Assembly: GCA_028751875.1 (NCBI GenBank)
Contig: CM054153.1
Coordinates: 19,595,453 to 19,659,452 of the forward strand
DNA: 64,000 nucleotides
DNA from: Rapana venosa
Lineage: Eukaryota; Mollusca; Gastropoda; Neogastropoda; Muricidae
Direction: 5' to 3'
In this document: positions 20,954 to 32,642 of the stretch, piece by piece
Layout of the letters: every line of letters begins with the position of its first letter
Position numbering within the stretch: the first letter of the stretch is position 1
Position numbers and translations under genes: made by a program
Notes under the pieces: model-generated
The model's input: only the letters and a program-made list of their open reading frames with translations
Databases searched by the model: none
Told to the model about the DNA's origin: nothing

Positions 20954-22452
20954 CTTGTGCCTACATATGAAATGACCTCCCACCAAAAAACCTATATAAG
21001 ACAATTTCAAATCCAGCCTCGACCCCCAAAGTCGGAATGTGGCTACCTTAATGGTGGGCAAAAACAGTCGAATACGGAAAAATCTCGCCACAGGTAGTCA
21101 AGGGGAAGGGGGAATCCAGCCTGAAAACATTGTTTGTACCCAGGACTTTCCCTCATGACACCTTGGTTCCTAGTCTGCCAACGATCCCCTCCATCTTCAT
21201 CACACCTTCAGTGGGATGGGGGGGGAGGTTGTCAAAATTGAAAATGGTTTTAATCTAAAATATGAATGGTTGCATGCATGTGAACAATTTGAATGCAAGC
21301 ACTTTTTCTATGCTATTATTATCGTCAATACTATTATTATTATTATTATTATTACTACCCTTATACTATATAGTTCAGGCAGGTAATTTAGGGACCTGGA
21401 AACCAAGAAATCCAGTTTCGAAGAGAAGAAAGGCAAATTCACTGGTTTTTCACTAGTTCCACAAAATGAACATGCACGCTGAACATATAAAACTGCAGAG
21501 ACCCAGGTTTGACTGCAGGAATATGCAGATCCTTTCTTCAGTGTTGTCCCAATGATCAGAGTCGGGAGGGTACACGCAACACAGCCCTAACTTTGGGGCT
21601 CTTCTGCTTTATCACTGGCCACCATAGAGCTGGCAGTTGGAGGGGATTCCTTCCCCCCCCCCCCCCCCCCCTCCTCCTGGGGTTAACATCAGTACCAACT
21701 CCACTCCCGTGGAAGTCCTTTACATGAGACTGTAATGGGAGGCCATCATGCACATAATGTTAACTAACCTGTTCTGCCTGTTGGAGGGGTGAGCCATTGC
21801 AGGCTGTAGGACTGGATACTTTTTCTTTAAAAAAAAAAAAATGATGTACTCTTATATGCTTAGATATCATGCCTGAAGTTGGAATGTAGCTATCTTAATG
21901 TGGGCAAACAGTCACATACACAAAGTATCGCCTTTGGTGAATCTCTAAACTCTAGCTCAGGAACAAGGAAGAAAAATCGCCCCCCCCCCACCCCCCCCTA
22001 AAGATGAAGTAGTTCCATCTTTGTTAATAACCGAATCAAACATCAACTTAACTCAGTCACGTAATTAATGTTTTGTTTCAGTTGGTATTACTGGAATTAT
22101 TTAGTGCTACTGCACACTGATGGCAAAAGATTTTTTGGGGGGGAATCCATGTTGATTAAAAGTAAAACTACAATCATGGAAAAAGAAATGTGCAGTCTGT
22201 TCCAACCGTTAGTGTTTATAAAACCTTGTCCTGAAAAGCTTGAAGGTGACAATTCATATGAAGGCCTACAATCAGAAATCACAACAGGACCACACACCAA
22301 ACAACCAAAAGAAAATCTAATAATAGGCCTAAGGGAGTGATGATTTTTGCAAATGACTGCACTGATTGATGAGATTCAGATTCCCATCCCCTGTGAGATA
22401 TCCAGGGCATTTTCAATATAAATAGCATTCCCGCCAGAAAATTATGAGCTAA

Positions 22453-22532
<80 letters not shown>

Positions 22533-22755
22533 TGTGTATTAATCTCTGTGTTGGTAGGCTACATAGATTCATGAAGAATCATGCCATCTTCTCAACTCGA
22601 TTTCCGAGTGAGAGGTGGATGCTTTGTGCCAGTTTTATTTCTGACATTCATGGCGAAGCGGGTGAAAATATATGTCGCCATGCGCTATAAGACATTACAC
22701 CTCAGACGCATTACAGGCGGTATCATGGTAGGTTGCCTCCTCACCTATTTGTTCT

Positions 22756-22788
<33 letters not shown>

Positions 22789-24125
22789 GCGTTTTTACTG
22801 TAATGTGGAGACATCGAGCAAAACCCAGGGCCAACACGCAAGGACAGCGCGCGCCAGACCTCGATGAGTGACAGCCGAAGAGTCAGCGCTGACAAGACGC
22901 CAGCCAGCCACTACACCGACAGCCTCCAAGCCAGCTGCAGAACCCTCTCTTCAGGATGTCATCTCCATGCTGCAAGAGCTGAAAAAGGACGTGGCAGAAG
23001 TGAAAGGAGACATCAGGGAGATCCGGGATTGCTGTGCTGCTCTGCGGGAGGAGAGTCAGTCACTGAAGGAGGAAGTGGCTGACCTACGTCGGGAAAATGA
23101 GGAGCTGAAGAAGAGAATGCAGGACATTTGAGCGGAAAACAGACGACCTTGAAGGCTGTTCAAAAGGGAACAACCTGATTTTTTACCGACTTCTTCGCAG
23201 AGAAAATGAAACGCCAGCAGAATGTGTAGGCATCATCAATGACCTCATCGTGGATACTCTGGAGCTGACTGGTGATTTCCAGTTTGACAGAGTCCACCCG
23301 CCTGAACAAGAAGTCCAACGCACCAATCATTGCCCGCTGCACCTACAAGGAGAAGATCTTGAAGGCAAAGCTCAAACTGAAGGGCGGTGATGTGTTCCTG
23401 GGGGAGGACTTTTCCTTACGCGTCAGAGACATCCGGAAGAAGCTGTCCCCTCACCTGAAGAAGGCCAGGAGTGAAGGGAAACACGCCACCATGATCCACG
23501 ACCATCTCCTCATCGATGGATCCAAGTTAGCAATGCAAAGGTGTGCAGGAGGAAGACGTGGTAAAAAGACGAACAGGAACAGGACTAGTGACGGGCACAC
23601 TGTGAGTATGCCTAGGCTAGTGCAGCACTGAATGTAATCACGGGTTTCGTGGTGGCTCAAGGGTGGGGAAATCATGTAAACAAAAGAATTTGAAGATTGA
23701 AGGAGAGATGGAGAGGGCTGGTTGTCAAGTTATCCATAGAAGCTCTAGGGTGAGGAAGACTATAATATAGAGTATACATATGTATGGGATATGTGATGCA
23801 ATGTAGTGTAAAGTAAGTTGAAGAATCTCACAACAATCGATGGATGGATTGGAGGTACTCACATGGTAAATTACTGGCTCTAAGGGTGATCTGATCTAGC
23901 TTATCCAGCGTGTCGATGATGGCGAGTCTACCTCCCTCTTTCTTGCAAGCGTCCCTGGCGTCTGCTTGGTTGTAAGACCGTGAAGCCCGTGGCCCACTTC
24001 TATACATCACCTTCCAGCACACCTTGGCTTGTTTGTTGTAGTAGAAGCATTTGTCCATGGGGCAATTTCCTGATTGAAGTATTGTACATGTAGGCATGCA
24101 TCCACGCATTCACATAATTATGTAT

Positions 24126-24165
<40 letters not shown>

Positions 24166-26701
24166 CTGTAAAAAGCTTGTTACTTAAATACTAGAATATA
24201 GCAGCCTCTATCTATAGATAAACGAATCTGTCCAACTTTAGCGGGTATAAACAACAAAACTTTTTTGTTCATTAAGAACGGAGACAGGATAGCCTAGAGG
24301 TTAGAGTGAGGCCTTCGTGATCTGCTGACCCAGGTTCAAATCTCGTTCAAGAGGGTTTTTCCTCTGGAGTTAACATCAGTGCCGACTCCAATCTCCCCAA
24401 AAGTCCTTCGGATGAGACTATAAACCAAGGTACCGTGTGCGAACGCACGCGGAACATCTTGCGCACACTTAAAACCCGTTCCGCTTTTCGGAAGAGTAGG
24501 CTACTGTGTGCCGTTGGTAACGGATGACAAAATTTACACAACTGCATACACACGGGGGATTGGATAGGAAAAAAACCCACCACACGATTACTTACTCCAT
24601 TATCCTCGAAATAAAAGACAAAATAAACAAATAAAAGAAACTGTCTTTGTCTGGTCTTACCTTCTTCAGCAACAAGCGAAGTCTGTTGTAATAGTGATAC
24701 TTCTTCATTAATGCCCAGACAGTGCAACTATTGTTATCTGTCAATAATGTCATATGAGCTCAAATCTGTTGGGCTGTAGTAATATTATGATATAGGCTTA
24801 CATGAAACTGAAAATGAAGGGTTTATTTGTTGTTGTTTTAAAAAAAGAAACAAGAAACTATGTAGTATGTTTGCTTAGTAAGTTAGTATGGCATGCTGTA
24901 AAATAGTTTTTTCCCCCTCTATCATCAAGATAGAAGGGGACGGGATAGCTCAGTGGTCGGAGCACTCGCTTTCCCCCAGCCAAGTTAAGCAGCGTCGAGC
25001 GTGGTTACCAGTTGGATGGGTGACCGTTTGCGCGCCTTGGCTTCAGTACAGTTCCCCCAGCTGTAAATGGGTACCTGCCCTCTTTAGGGTCAGGGAAGGT
25101 AAAGCAGCGAGGGAGAGGAGATGGGCGCCGCCCTCAATATGCTGGCCCTAGAGAAGTGAAGGTCTCTGACGCCTCGCTCCCCTACGACCTTATAGGTTAT
25201 GGAACTCCTTTACCTTTTTTTTATCATCAAGAGAAAACATGCATATTTATGAGGTATGTGATACAAATGTATATTCAAGGACAGACACTCAGAAAAGGTC
25301 ATAACACTCTCCAGCAGTGTCCTGGACTCAATAGGCACCTGAGAAGTAAAAGTTTTCACTGGTTTCAGCAGTGGCCTTAATGCCTACAGGACACCTCCGT
25401 AATGACAGCCTACCAGGATGCACTTAGGCTTCTGCGCCTGCTATTCTTACTTTGTCAAGTGTCCTTGAACGCTTTGTGTAATCTCCAACAAGAATGCCAA
25501 TCTGCTGCTCTCACTCCCATTCTAGCCTACACCAGTGTTGCATCAGCCACCATTCAGTGCAGGTGACCGTGTCCAACAAAGCTGGAGTTTGGACACTGGG
25601 CCCATATGATGTTATGGAAACTTGAAGTAATGAATATTTTGACTCACACCAAGGGCCCATTTGTCAAGCAGAGTCCCCTCTGTAAGAGTCTCAAACACAG
25701 GCTTGATTACTTCTGTCACATCATGGTTGGGAGAGGTGGGAAGGGGGAGGGAACATATTCCTATTGGGATCACCCAGCACATTCTTCTTTGATGAGCACC
25801 CCTGTCCCCAGTGTTGACGCTTCCCACTTCCCAGTCTCAATACTCCCATATGACCCTGATACATATCCCTCCTTAGGCCCTCCTAGCTGGGTGATATTGA
25901 TATTGTCTATAGGCCTGACAGCTGCACCATCATCGCCTCAGATCGTATAGTCCCAGATGTGCGACCCCTTATCCCTTTGACTGTTTTTCCCATCATGAAC
26001 AAGGTGCTCTGCCCGAACACTTCGTGCATTAAACCCCCCCCCAAAAAAAAACAAAAAAACAAAAAAAAAACAACAACACACACACACACACAAAAACAAC
26101 AACACACCTCCCTGTGTACTGCAAACCATACACTGATAGGCTATCTGACCGAGAAGAAATGATTTCTGTTCCATCACGTTCATTGCCCCAGTGTCAACAA
26201 ACCTAAAGCCTGTCAATTCTGGGTTACACAAATCAAACTCCCTCTTGCACATGTGCTTTTGAACCACTGCAACAGCTTTGAAGTCGCACTTAATGACTGG
26301 CTACTGCCAAGCACACTAGGCCTAGCAAGCAAAGTTGACAGGGACAGATGGCCAATGGAATGCGTTCCTCCTTTGAAGAAGGCACATTTTGGCGTTTTGT
26401 AGAGAGCGGGAAGTCCAGTCAAGCTGTAGCCTATGCTTGCAATGTTGACCTTTTTCAGCTGTAGCTTTTATTTTCAGGCTAGTGAATGTAAATTTTGTCA
26501 TCCATTCCCGCAATCCCACAATGGCCTATTCCTCAGTACTATGGGCTTCCTTGATTAATATGACGAAAAAAAAAGTAAAAAAGTAATAATAATGTGTGGA
26601 ATGTATAGGCTATAGTGCTGGGATCTTGTAAAGCAACAAATCAAAGCGTTTACATTTAAATCATTTACACGAATGCAACCGTCCACAAACAGAATTAACA
26701 G

Positions 26702-26743
<42 letters not shown>

Positions 26744-29700
26744 ATTCTAATATTCAACTGGGATTTCCCCAAAACAGCAGACACCTTTTGGCAGCTGCCT
26801 AGTATGTACCTCTTTCCGTAAAGCTTTCTGTTGTGTGTGTGTGTGTGTGTTTTCACTCTATGCTTTTGGTTTACACGTTAGGGCCTGCATGCCTCGCATC
26901 TATTTTCAAACGACGCTGAAGCCACTTGCATTGAAAGCAAAACTTGCAATGGGAAAATTAAAAAGCCCAGGTATAGACAGTGTCAGTAGGCCTACCACAA
27001 ACGCACATTGGTCGACATTCGCTCCTGCGGTAATTTTTTTTTCTATAACCAAGGAAAATGCTTATAATTAACCTTTCCAGCGATCATAGTCATAGAGCTT
27101 TTCGGTAGTTTACACTTGCTTGTATATGTTTCTCAGTGAAGATGATACAACAAACTAAAGTTTATGCATATTCAATTAGGTCTAGGAGATCGATTTCTGA
27201 CATACATTTGTGTTTGGAAAAGCACACAAAAAACAACAACCCTACAATGTTGACCTTTGTTGGTGAAAAGCGGCAAAGAAAAGTTGAAGCTAAATGATGA
27301 AAGAAGTCAAATCAGGCATTAACAACCATTCATAATAATAATAATAATAATAATAAAACTAAGCCAGATTTGTTCACCTTGGAGTCTGACCTGCACCTGA
27401 CAAGTCAGGCCCAGCATATACCCGACTCAGGTGTGGGAGGAGACTTGTTCTCTTAATGGGCAATGCAACAGACCAAGAAGGCAGAAAATAGACAAGAAGG
27501 GGGTGACAGGAAGAAAAAGAACAAGGCAGAAACAAAAAAGATGGATAGAAAAGTGAGAAGGAAGGTGGCATGATGGTTAAGACGTTTGCCTGCCAACAAG
27601 TAAACCGTGAGGTTCTCGGTTCGATTCCCAGCCTCGCCCTTTCTTCCCAGTTTGACAACAACAAAAATCGAACTGAATGTCAAAGTCTTTCGGATGAGAC
27701 TATAAACCGAGGCCCCGTGTGCGAACGCATGCAGAACATCTTGCGCACATGTTAAACCCTGTTCCGCTTTTCGAAAGAGTAGGCCATTGTGTGCCGGTGG
27801 GAAAAGATGACAAAATGTACAAAACTGCATACACATGGGGACTGGATGTAAAAAAAAAAGCAAAGCACATGAGTGCTTATTCCATTATCCTCGATATAAT
27901 CTGAGCGCTTTGATTTGTTGCTTTACAAGATTCAGCGCTATATAAATTCCATACATTTTTATTATCATTATTATTATTATTAATTCCAGAAGGTGGGGGT
28001 ATTAACTATACTGCCGGGTCCCTGGCATTCTCACAGGAAAAGGTTGCGATACAAAACTCAGGTATGTAAATTGATGGTTTCAGAAAATCTTTGACAGCAG
28101 AAAATCAACTGATCTTGTGCTGTGCACTCTTGTATATTCATTCATTCCAGATTGTTTATAGCCCTACCGACCATGAAAACCATATCAGGGCTGTCACCTC
28201 AATCAGTTTCAGTCGCTTCAGTCACTTTCACGTCAAGTTAAAAACGAACACCTCCTAAAACCTTCAAAAATCTAACACTGTCCTGCTGGAAAAAACCCCC
28301 ACCCACCCACATTAAATGACACAATACCTAAATCTTTCATTCCTTAAGGCTGATAAACCAGGCTGTGCTGAGGACGCCAGCCATTCCGCTTAATTTATCA
28401 TCCCAAATTACAAAAAAAAGCAACAACAAAAAATTAGAAAAAAACCATTTGAAAGTCTTAAAAATATACATTAAAAAAGTGTCACATAGGCAATCAACAT
28501 TGCAGAATAGACATACTGGGCTCATCCCAGTGTTCAAATATCACTACTTAGCTGCCAGAACAAAAGAATACAGGAAAAATGTCATACAATAAAAACATAA
28601 TATATTTGGAAAGATTTGCTCGAAAAAAGGCATGAGAATGGACTGGGAAGGCAAAAAAAAAAAAAAAAAAAGCAAGAGAGATGATAACAAGGTAAGGAGA
28701 AAGACAGAAACAAAGAGAGAAAGAAAAACAAGTGGAAATTTCTTGTACAGAATTTCCAGAAGGTGTATAAGCCTATGTAACACCTATCACAAAAGAGTGC
28801 TTTTGTATTTGTTGTTACTAAGTATCTTCTTCTTCAAGTGTCCAGTCTGGTCCTGCAGACATCGACGATCATGGCTCTCCATTCTTCCCTGTTCTCGGTC
28901 CCTCTCATGAGCTCATTGTTGGCCCTCTTTATTCGTTGCGAATTTGTTTAAGCTGTCTGTGAATTTTGTTCGTTGTCTTCCTCTGCTCTTGTTTCCACAG
29001 ATTTTGCCACTCCATAACAGTTTCTCTAGTCCGTCAGCCCTGATTATATGGCCGAAAAATTTGAGCTGTCTTTCTCTGATGGTGTTGAGAAGGGATCTCT
29101 TGTACCCAGCCATTTCCATTACTTCTGCATTTGTTTTTCTTTTTGTCCATGAGATTTTCATGATTCTCCGGATGAACCACATTTCCACTGCTTCTAGTCG
29201 CTGTTCTGTGTCCTTGGCTAGGTCCAGCACTCACATCCGTACAGAAGAATGGACCATACGTAGGCTCTCAAAACATGGATCTTTGTCTTGAGGCTTATCT
29301 TACTGTTGGTAAAAATGCATTTCATGTTGTTAAAAGTTGCCTTAGATTGACCGATTCTCTTCTTGACTTCTGTGTCACACTTGCCGTCCGGGGTGATAGT
29401 ACAACCAAGGTATTTAAAGGTGTTTACTTGTCTGATTCTCTCTCCTTTACAGGCTATGTTGCATTGTGGTATAACAGCTTTTTTCGAGATCACCATGCAT
29501 TCTGTCTTCTTTGCATTGAGCTGTAATCCTTTCTTTTCGCTTTCGTCTGTTACTGTTGTTAAAATCTTTTGCAGTTTTTCTTCAGAGTCAGCGATAAGGA
29601 CTGTGTCATCTGCATATCTCAGGCTGTTGATGTTGTGGCCACCTACACTAATTTGCTCATGATTCTCAATATTTCGTAGAATTATTTCACTATATACATT

Positions 29701-31237
29701 AAATAAACCAGGCGAGAACACGCAGCCCTGCCTCACACCCCTGCAGATTGGTCTATATTGACTGATGTCATTGTCGACTCTAATGGCTGCCTCCTGTTCC
29801 CAATAATATGTTTCTGAGGACTCCAAGATCTTTCCCGTCGATGTATAGCCCTGCCAGAATATCAAACAAGTCGGAGTGTCGTACTTTGTCGAACGCTTTT
29901 GAGTAGTCAATGAAGCAGAGGTACAGGTCTTTCTGGACCTCGATGGATCTTTCCATGAAAGTTTTCAATGCCAAGATTGCATTTCTGGTGCCTTTGTCTG
30001 CCATGAATCCAAATTGCGTTTCTGATATTAAGTTACTAAGTATAGAAGGGGAATAACTCCAATGCACCACAAGAGTAATCTCTCTTGTTGAATTATTTTC
30101 CTTGATATTTAAACTTTCTTTCTATTTCCTCCCAGAAGGTAGAGGGGAGAGCATGGTTGCTCAAGACTCTTAGGAGTCTGATGTTCCCCATTAAGGTATG
30201 GATGCTCTTTTTAATCTATATGGTTGCTCATTTTAAGCTAATTTCAACTTAATTTTAAAAGGTTGGAAAGGTTTATGAGGTATCTGTTTAATTTTGTTTT
30301 TGAAGGTTTCAAGCTTGGGAATTTAGAAGTGATTATTTTGAACAAGAAAGCAAGTGGCAAATTTGAACTTAGTCACCGTCTTTGTTGTACTAGTTCGATT
30401 TTGGGTAGAATATTGTTCAGCCAACAAATTGCTGAAGAAATCAAACTAAGGTTTATCACTGTGTATAATATATGTGTGTAAAAGCCTAGTGTGGTTTTGT
30501 AATGATTGTTATTATTAAGAATGCAAACTTCTATTTTTTGTGAGGAATGAAATAGCATCTTTAAACAGGTGCAATGACTTTGGAATGTCATTGGGGATTG
30601 ATCGATTTAAATGAATGTGAATTAATGTTTGCACAATTTCATAGGATAGACCATCAGCTGTCCTCAAGTAAATGAAACATGTGTAAGACTGTAGTTATTG
30701 TATGTGGTGGTTTTGGTGGATATGTTAGATTTGTTGTGGGGATACTTATTCTCATAAGAGTTGGGAAATGGGTAAGCTGAGAGTACATTTTGAAGATTTG
30801 TTTTATTATGGCAAACTCTGGTTAGTGTTTCAGTTTTTGCTGTGTGGGTATTCATATTAAGTTGTCATTAATATGTTATACCTGAAAGTGTGGGTCTTGC
30901 AGTAATTTGGATCCCTGATCCTGTGATAGAGTTTGATTTTATGAAGAGATCAAATGGTTTATTGGTTGTTCTTTTTTTATTTCAGGAACATCGCTGTAAT
31001 CCCTCTCATCGCTACATCAGGTTTCATCAATACATCGTCTACATCATTATCATCGTTTATCTTTCTTTTGATCATTTAACTGATCTTTTGATCTGTGATC
31101 TGAGACAATCCTTAATTAGTTGTATGTTGAGGACTGGACAGAATTATGTTTTTAGTAACTGGACAAAATAATTAACAGAATAGTTTGTGTTTTAAATTGT
31201 ACTTGTAGTACAATTGGTGATGTGTGTGATTGTAGTT

Positions 31238-31279
<42 letters not shown>

Positions 31280-31646
31280 AATAAATTTGTGAACCCAACT
31301 TGCTTGGCCTGAAGAATTACATTGAATGAATGTTGTTGGTCGTCACATTCATAGTGTTTCAGTGTGATTGCTGAGTGAGTTGAGGTGATAATTTTAACTA
31401 CTACTTACTGTCTCCCTTTTATATTTCGTTTCTATTTTTCTTCTACCTCTTCCTTTATCACTCTCAGCCCATTAGTAGGCGAGCCCTAATCCTCTTTAGG
31501 GATACTAAAGACAATAGGATAAGTTTAGGATTCCATTTCTGGTGCCGGATCAGATGGTGCTAGGAATTGGGGTGGTGACCTAAAGGATTCCTGGGTAGGA
31601 CTCTCTACACCTATACACACCATTTTTGGGGTTATGTTTTTATCAA

Positions 31647-31677
<31 letters not shown>

Positions 31678-32037
31678 CACACACACACTACCCATTGCTT
31701 TACCTGCCTCTGGGGGGAAGTAACGATAATATCGATTTTCACGATATCTTCGAAGAGAAAGGTCATAAGCTTGAATTTCCAGTTCCAGGTTGGTGACCAC
31801 AAATTCACAGCTCTTGTCGCGAGCCTGGTAGAACAAGGTGATGCAAGAGGGCGAACTCTCACATGTTCTCACACAGTCCTCAACAGAGGCCCTGGTCCGG
31901 TTGGGTTGGTAACCTAGACTGTAGCCGTCCTTTTTCAAATCATCAAACAGGCTATCATCCCAAAAATCATACAGGGCTATCTCTCCTAACCCGCTTGCCA
32001 CTGGCACACATACACTGAAACAAAACATACAAGGCAT
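20511..32037 (-). CDS. Secreted-type PAN/apple plus C-type-lectin-like protein
   Basis: Coding exons on the minus strand are 32014-31704, 24069-23863, 20800-20587 and 20529-20511, joined in compatible phases with GT/AG borders. Exon one gives a PAN/apple-like region (SVEDCVRTCESSPSCITLFY with DKSCEF). Exon two opens a C-type-lectin-like domain (CPMDKCFYYN, ARDACKKEGGRLAIIDTLDK). Exon three continues it (EEIYIGGSRRD, FANGNALSEDPRF, NYNCLTLKG). The last exon ends SICSSK. The product should be extracellular and possibly carbohydrate-binding or a recognition lectin; no calcium-site EPN/QPD motif is visible, so sugar binding is doubtful. The N terminus is uncertain: an in-frame ATG at 32037 would give MPCMFCFSVCVPVASG as a short signal-like start, or an upstream exon is missing. 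Introns carry SINEs and LINE pieces. The exact family member is not recognised. Confidence 0.65.
20587..20800 (-). CDS. Lectin gene exon: C-terminal half of the lectin-like domain
   Basis: Acceptor TTCTGTACAG, donor GTTCGT. The translation IVSTDGKCSEEIYIGG... FADQLGKQNYNCLTLKG follows the C-type-lectin pattern I-Y-I-G-G, then a Cys-containing strand. Confidence 0.7.
20910..20950 (+). repeat. (CT)n microsatellite
   Basis: Perfect CT repeat, inside the lectin gene intron. Confidence 0.95.
21020..21115 (+). mobile_element. Short dispersed repeat (SINE core fragment)
   Basis: CCCAAAGTCGGAATGTGGCT, ACCTTAATGGTGGGCAAAA and AATCTCGCC. Second copy 750 bp on at 21870-21990. Confidence 0.65.
21660..21790 (+). 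mobile_element. SINE family B body fragment
   Basis: TGGGGTTAACATCAGTACCA, then GAAGTCCTTTACATGAGACT. It follows a C run at 21651-21671. Confidence 0.55.
21870..21990 (+). mobile_element. Short dispersed repeat (SINE core fragment)
   Basis: GCCTGAAGTTGGAATGTAGC, TATCTTAATGTGGGCAAAC and AACTCTAGCTCAGGAACAAG, the same block as 21020-21115. Confidence 0.65.
22456..22526 (+). repeat. (CT)35 microsatellite
   Basis: Perfect long CT/GA tract of about 70 bp in the lectin gene intron. Confidence 0.95.
22757..22788 (+). repeat. Poly-G run of about 32
   Basis: Uninterrupted G tract about 80 bp upstream of the ORF1-like remnant. Its length is probably not assembled reliably. Confidence 0.9.
22864..23631 (+). 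pseudogene. L1-like LINE ORF1 remnant (coiled coil plus RNA-binding domain)
   Basis: The first frame gives a heptad-rich coiled coil (LQDVISMLQELKKDVAEVKG). After at least two frameshifts the rest follows the L1 ORF1 pattern: NNLIFYRL, FDRVHRLNKKSNAPII, YKEKILKAKLKLKG, EDFSLRVRDIRKKL and DHLLIDGSKL. ORF1p of this type packages element RNA as a trimer. No ORF2 follows, and the next feature is a host lectin exon at 23863. Confidence 0.75.
23863..24069 (-). CDS. Lectin gene exon: N-terminal half of the lectin-like domain
   Basis: Sixty-nine codons. Acceptor CTTCAATCAG, donor GTGAGT. Contains NCPMDKCFYYNKQAKVCWKV and the lectin-fold motif DARDACKKEGGRLAIID. Phase 1 on both sides. Confidence 0.75.
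24129..24162 (+). repeat. (CA)n microsatellite
   Basis: CA repeat just 5' of the lectin exon on its coding strand. Confidence 0.9.
24283..24625 (+). mobile_element. tRNA-derived SINE (family B, second head type)
   Basis: Head GATAGCCTAGAGGTTAGAGT and GGTTCAAATCTCG, then GGAGTTAACATCAGTGCCGA, CGGATGAGACTATAAACCAA, GGAACATCTTGCGCACACTT, and the end ATTATCCTCGAAATAAAA. Confidence 0.85.
24931..25221 (+). mobile_element. Chimeric tRNA/5S-rRNA SINE, copy 2
   Basis: Nearly identical to 9742-10039, with an 11-bp exact target-site duplication TATCATCAAGA at 24920-24930 and 25222-25232. The near-identity and clean duplication suggest a young family. Confidence 0.88.
25233..26470. other. Non-coding intron/intergenic stretch
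   Basis: No recognisable coding sequence. It holds an A/C-rich low-complexity block at 26030-26105. The open frames here show no family motif. Confidence 0.5.
26485..26660 (-). mobile_element. SINE family B/A fragments
   Basis: The antisense remnant CACAATGGCCTATTCCTCAG is followed by the antisense shared tail (TAATAATGTGTGGAATGTA, then AAGCAACAAATCAAAGCG). Confidence 0.55.
26707..26738 (+). repeat. (CA)n microsatellite
   Basis: Perfect CA repeat, followed at 26832 by a short GT repeat. Confidence 0.9.
26840..27540. other. Non-coding stretch
   Basis: No coding or RNA feature recognised. A short (AAT)n run lies at 27332-27356. Confidence 0.5.
27553..27985 (+). mobile_element. Full-length tRNA-derived SINE (family B, first head type)
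   Basis: Most complete copy. The head GGTGGCATGATGGTTAAGAC has box B GGTTCGATTCCC. Then come TTTCTTCCCAGTTTGAC, TTTCGGATGAGACTATAAAC, AGAACATCTTGCGCACATG, TTATCCTCGATATAATCTGA, and the tail TTTGATTTGTTGCTTTACAA ending in ATT repeats. The tail is the same one that ends family A at 5995-6470. Confidence 0.88.
28826..30031 (-). mobile_element. 5'-truncated RTE-like LINE (reverse transcriptase), exact 12-bp TSD
   Basis: GTTACTAAGTAT occurs at 28814-28825 and 30032-30043 as an exact target-site duplication. The minus strand carries reverse transcriptase blocks: FIDYSKAFDKVRH (catalytic Asp), GVRQGCVFSPGLFN, LRYADDTVLIADSEEKL (YADD active site), NTFKYLGCTITPDGK, LLYGCECWT, and MWFIRRIMKISWTKRKTN with a 3' IRERQLKFFGHIIR block. 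Two frameshifts break it. The 5' end starts inside the reverse transcriptase. The 3' end is a short GAA-repeat tail. Confidence 0.88.
30044..31230. other. AT-rich intron of the lectin gene, nothing recognised
   Basis: No motif-bearing frame, RNA gene or repeat unit was found in this stretch on either strand. Confidence 0.5.
31231..31280 (+). repeat. (TAG)n microsatellite
   Basis: About 15 perfect TAG units. Confidence 0.9.
31647..31688 (+). repeat. (CA)n microsatellite beside a lectin exon donor
   Basis: The CA repeat starts about 15 bp beyond the donor of the PAN exon on the minus strand, so on the transcript it is a GU/UG repeat immediately after the 5' splice site. Confidence 0.85.
31704..32014 (-). 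CDS. Lectin gene exon: PAN/apple-like domain
   Basis: Acceptor TTTGTTTCAG, donor GTAAAG. About 103 codons with GEIALYDFWDDSLFDDLKKD, GYSLGYQPNRTRASVEDCV, CESSPSCITLFYQARDKSCE and RENRYYRYFPPEAG. The Cys spacing fits PAN-type domains. Confidence 0.7.
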
Positions 32038-32642
32038 GAATGTTAAAAAAACCCAACAACAACAACAAAATATCTATCTGTAGCTTCTCAAACAACTGCC
32101 CATTTGCATTACCAATGATTTTAAGCTGATTGGTGAATTTATCAAGTGACCTTAAAACTACCCTCTAGAGTAGACTGAATCACCCCCCCAAAAAAACAAC
32201 AACAAACAAACAAACAACAAACCCCAACAACAACAAAACAATCCAACAACAAACCCAAACAAAAACTCCCAAACAAACCAACCACAAAAGGTAGTCCACT
32301 GACTGGGTCTAACTAGATCTAGCAGTAGCACTGGATGCATTGTAGCATAGCTTACCGTTTGCTGCGTATATTTTGCATTAATTCCTGTATAGCCTACTTA
32401 CAGCAACAGTTGAAAGCATCCATGAAGTGAAGAACAGAGGGCCTAACTGTGTTATCATATTTTTCTTTTAAAATTAAAAAGAAAAATGTTGGTTTCATGG
32501 TATGCCAGGAAATATCAGCATGTTGCCAGTGTAAACTGCCCTCTGACAAACTGTCAGCAAGTAAAGTTACGTCATTTGCTGATGACGTCAGTACATGAAT
32601 TGACGCATTTTATGGCGATGGGAATCGTAAACAATAGCCGAT

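Noticed and set aside
27565..27640. tRNA gene candidate with box A and box B
   Set aside because: It is the head of a repeated SINE family followed by the same body in several places; anticodon-arm pairing is not convincing.
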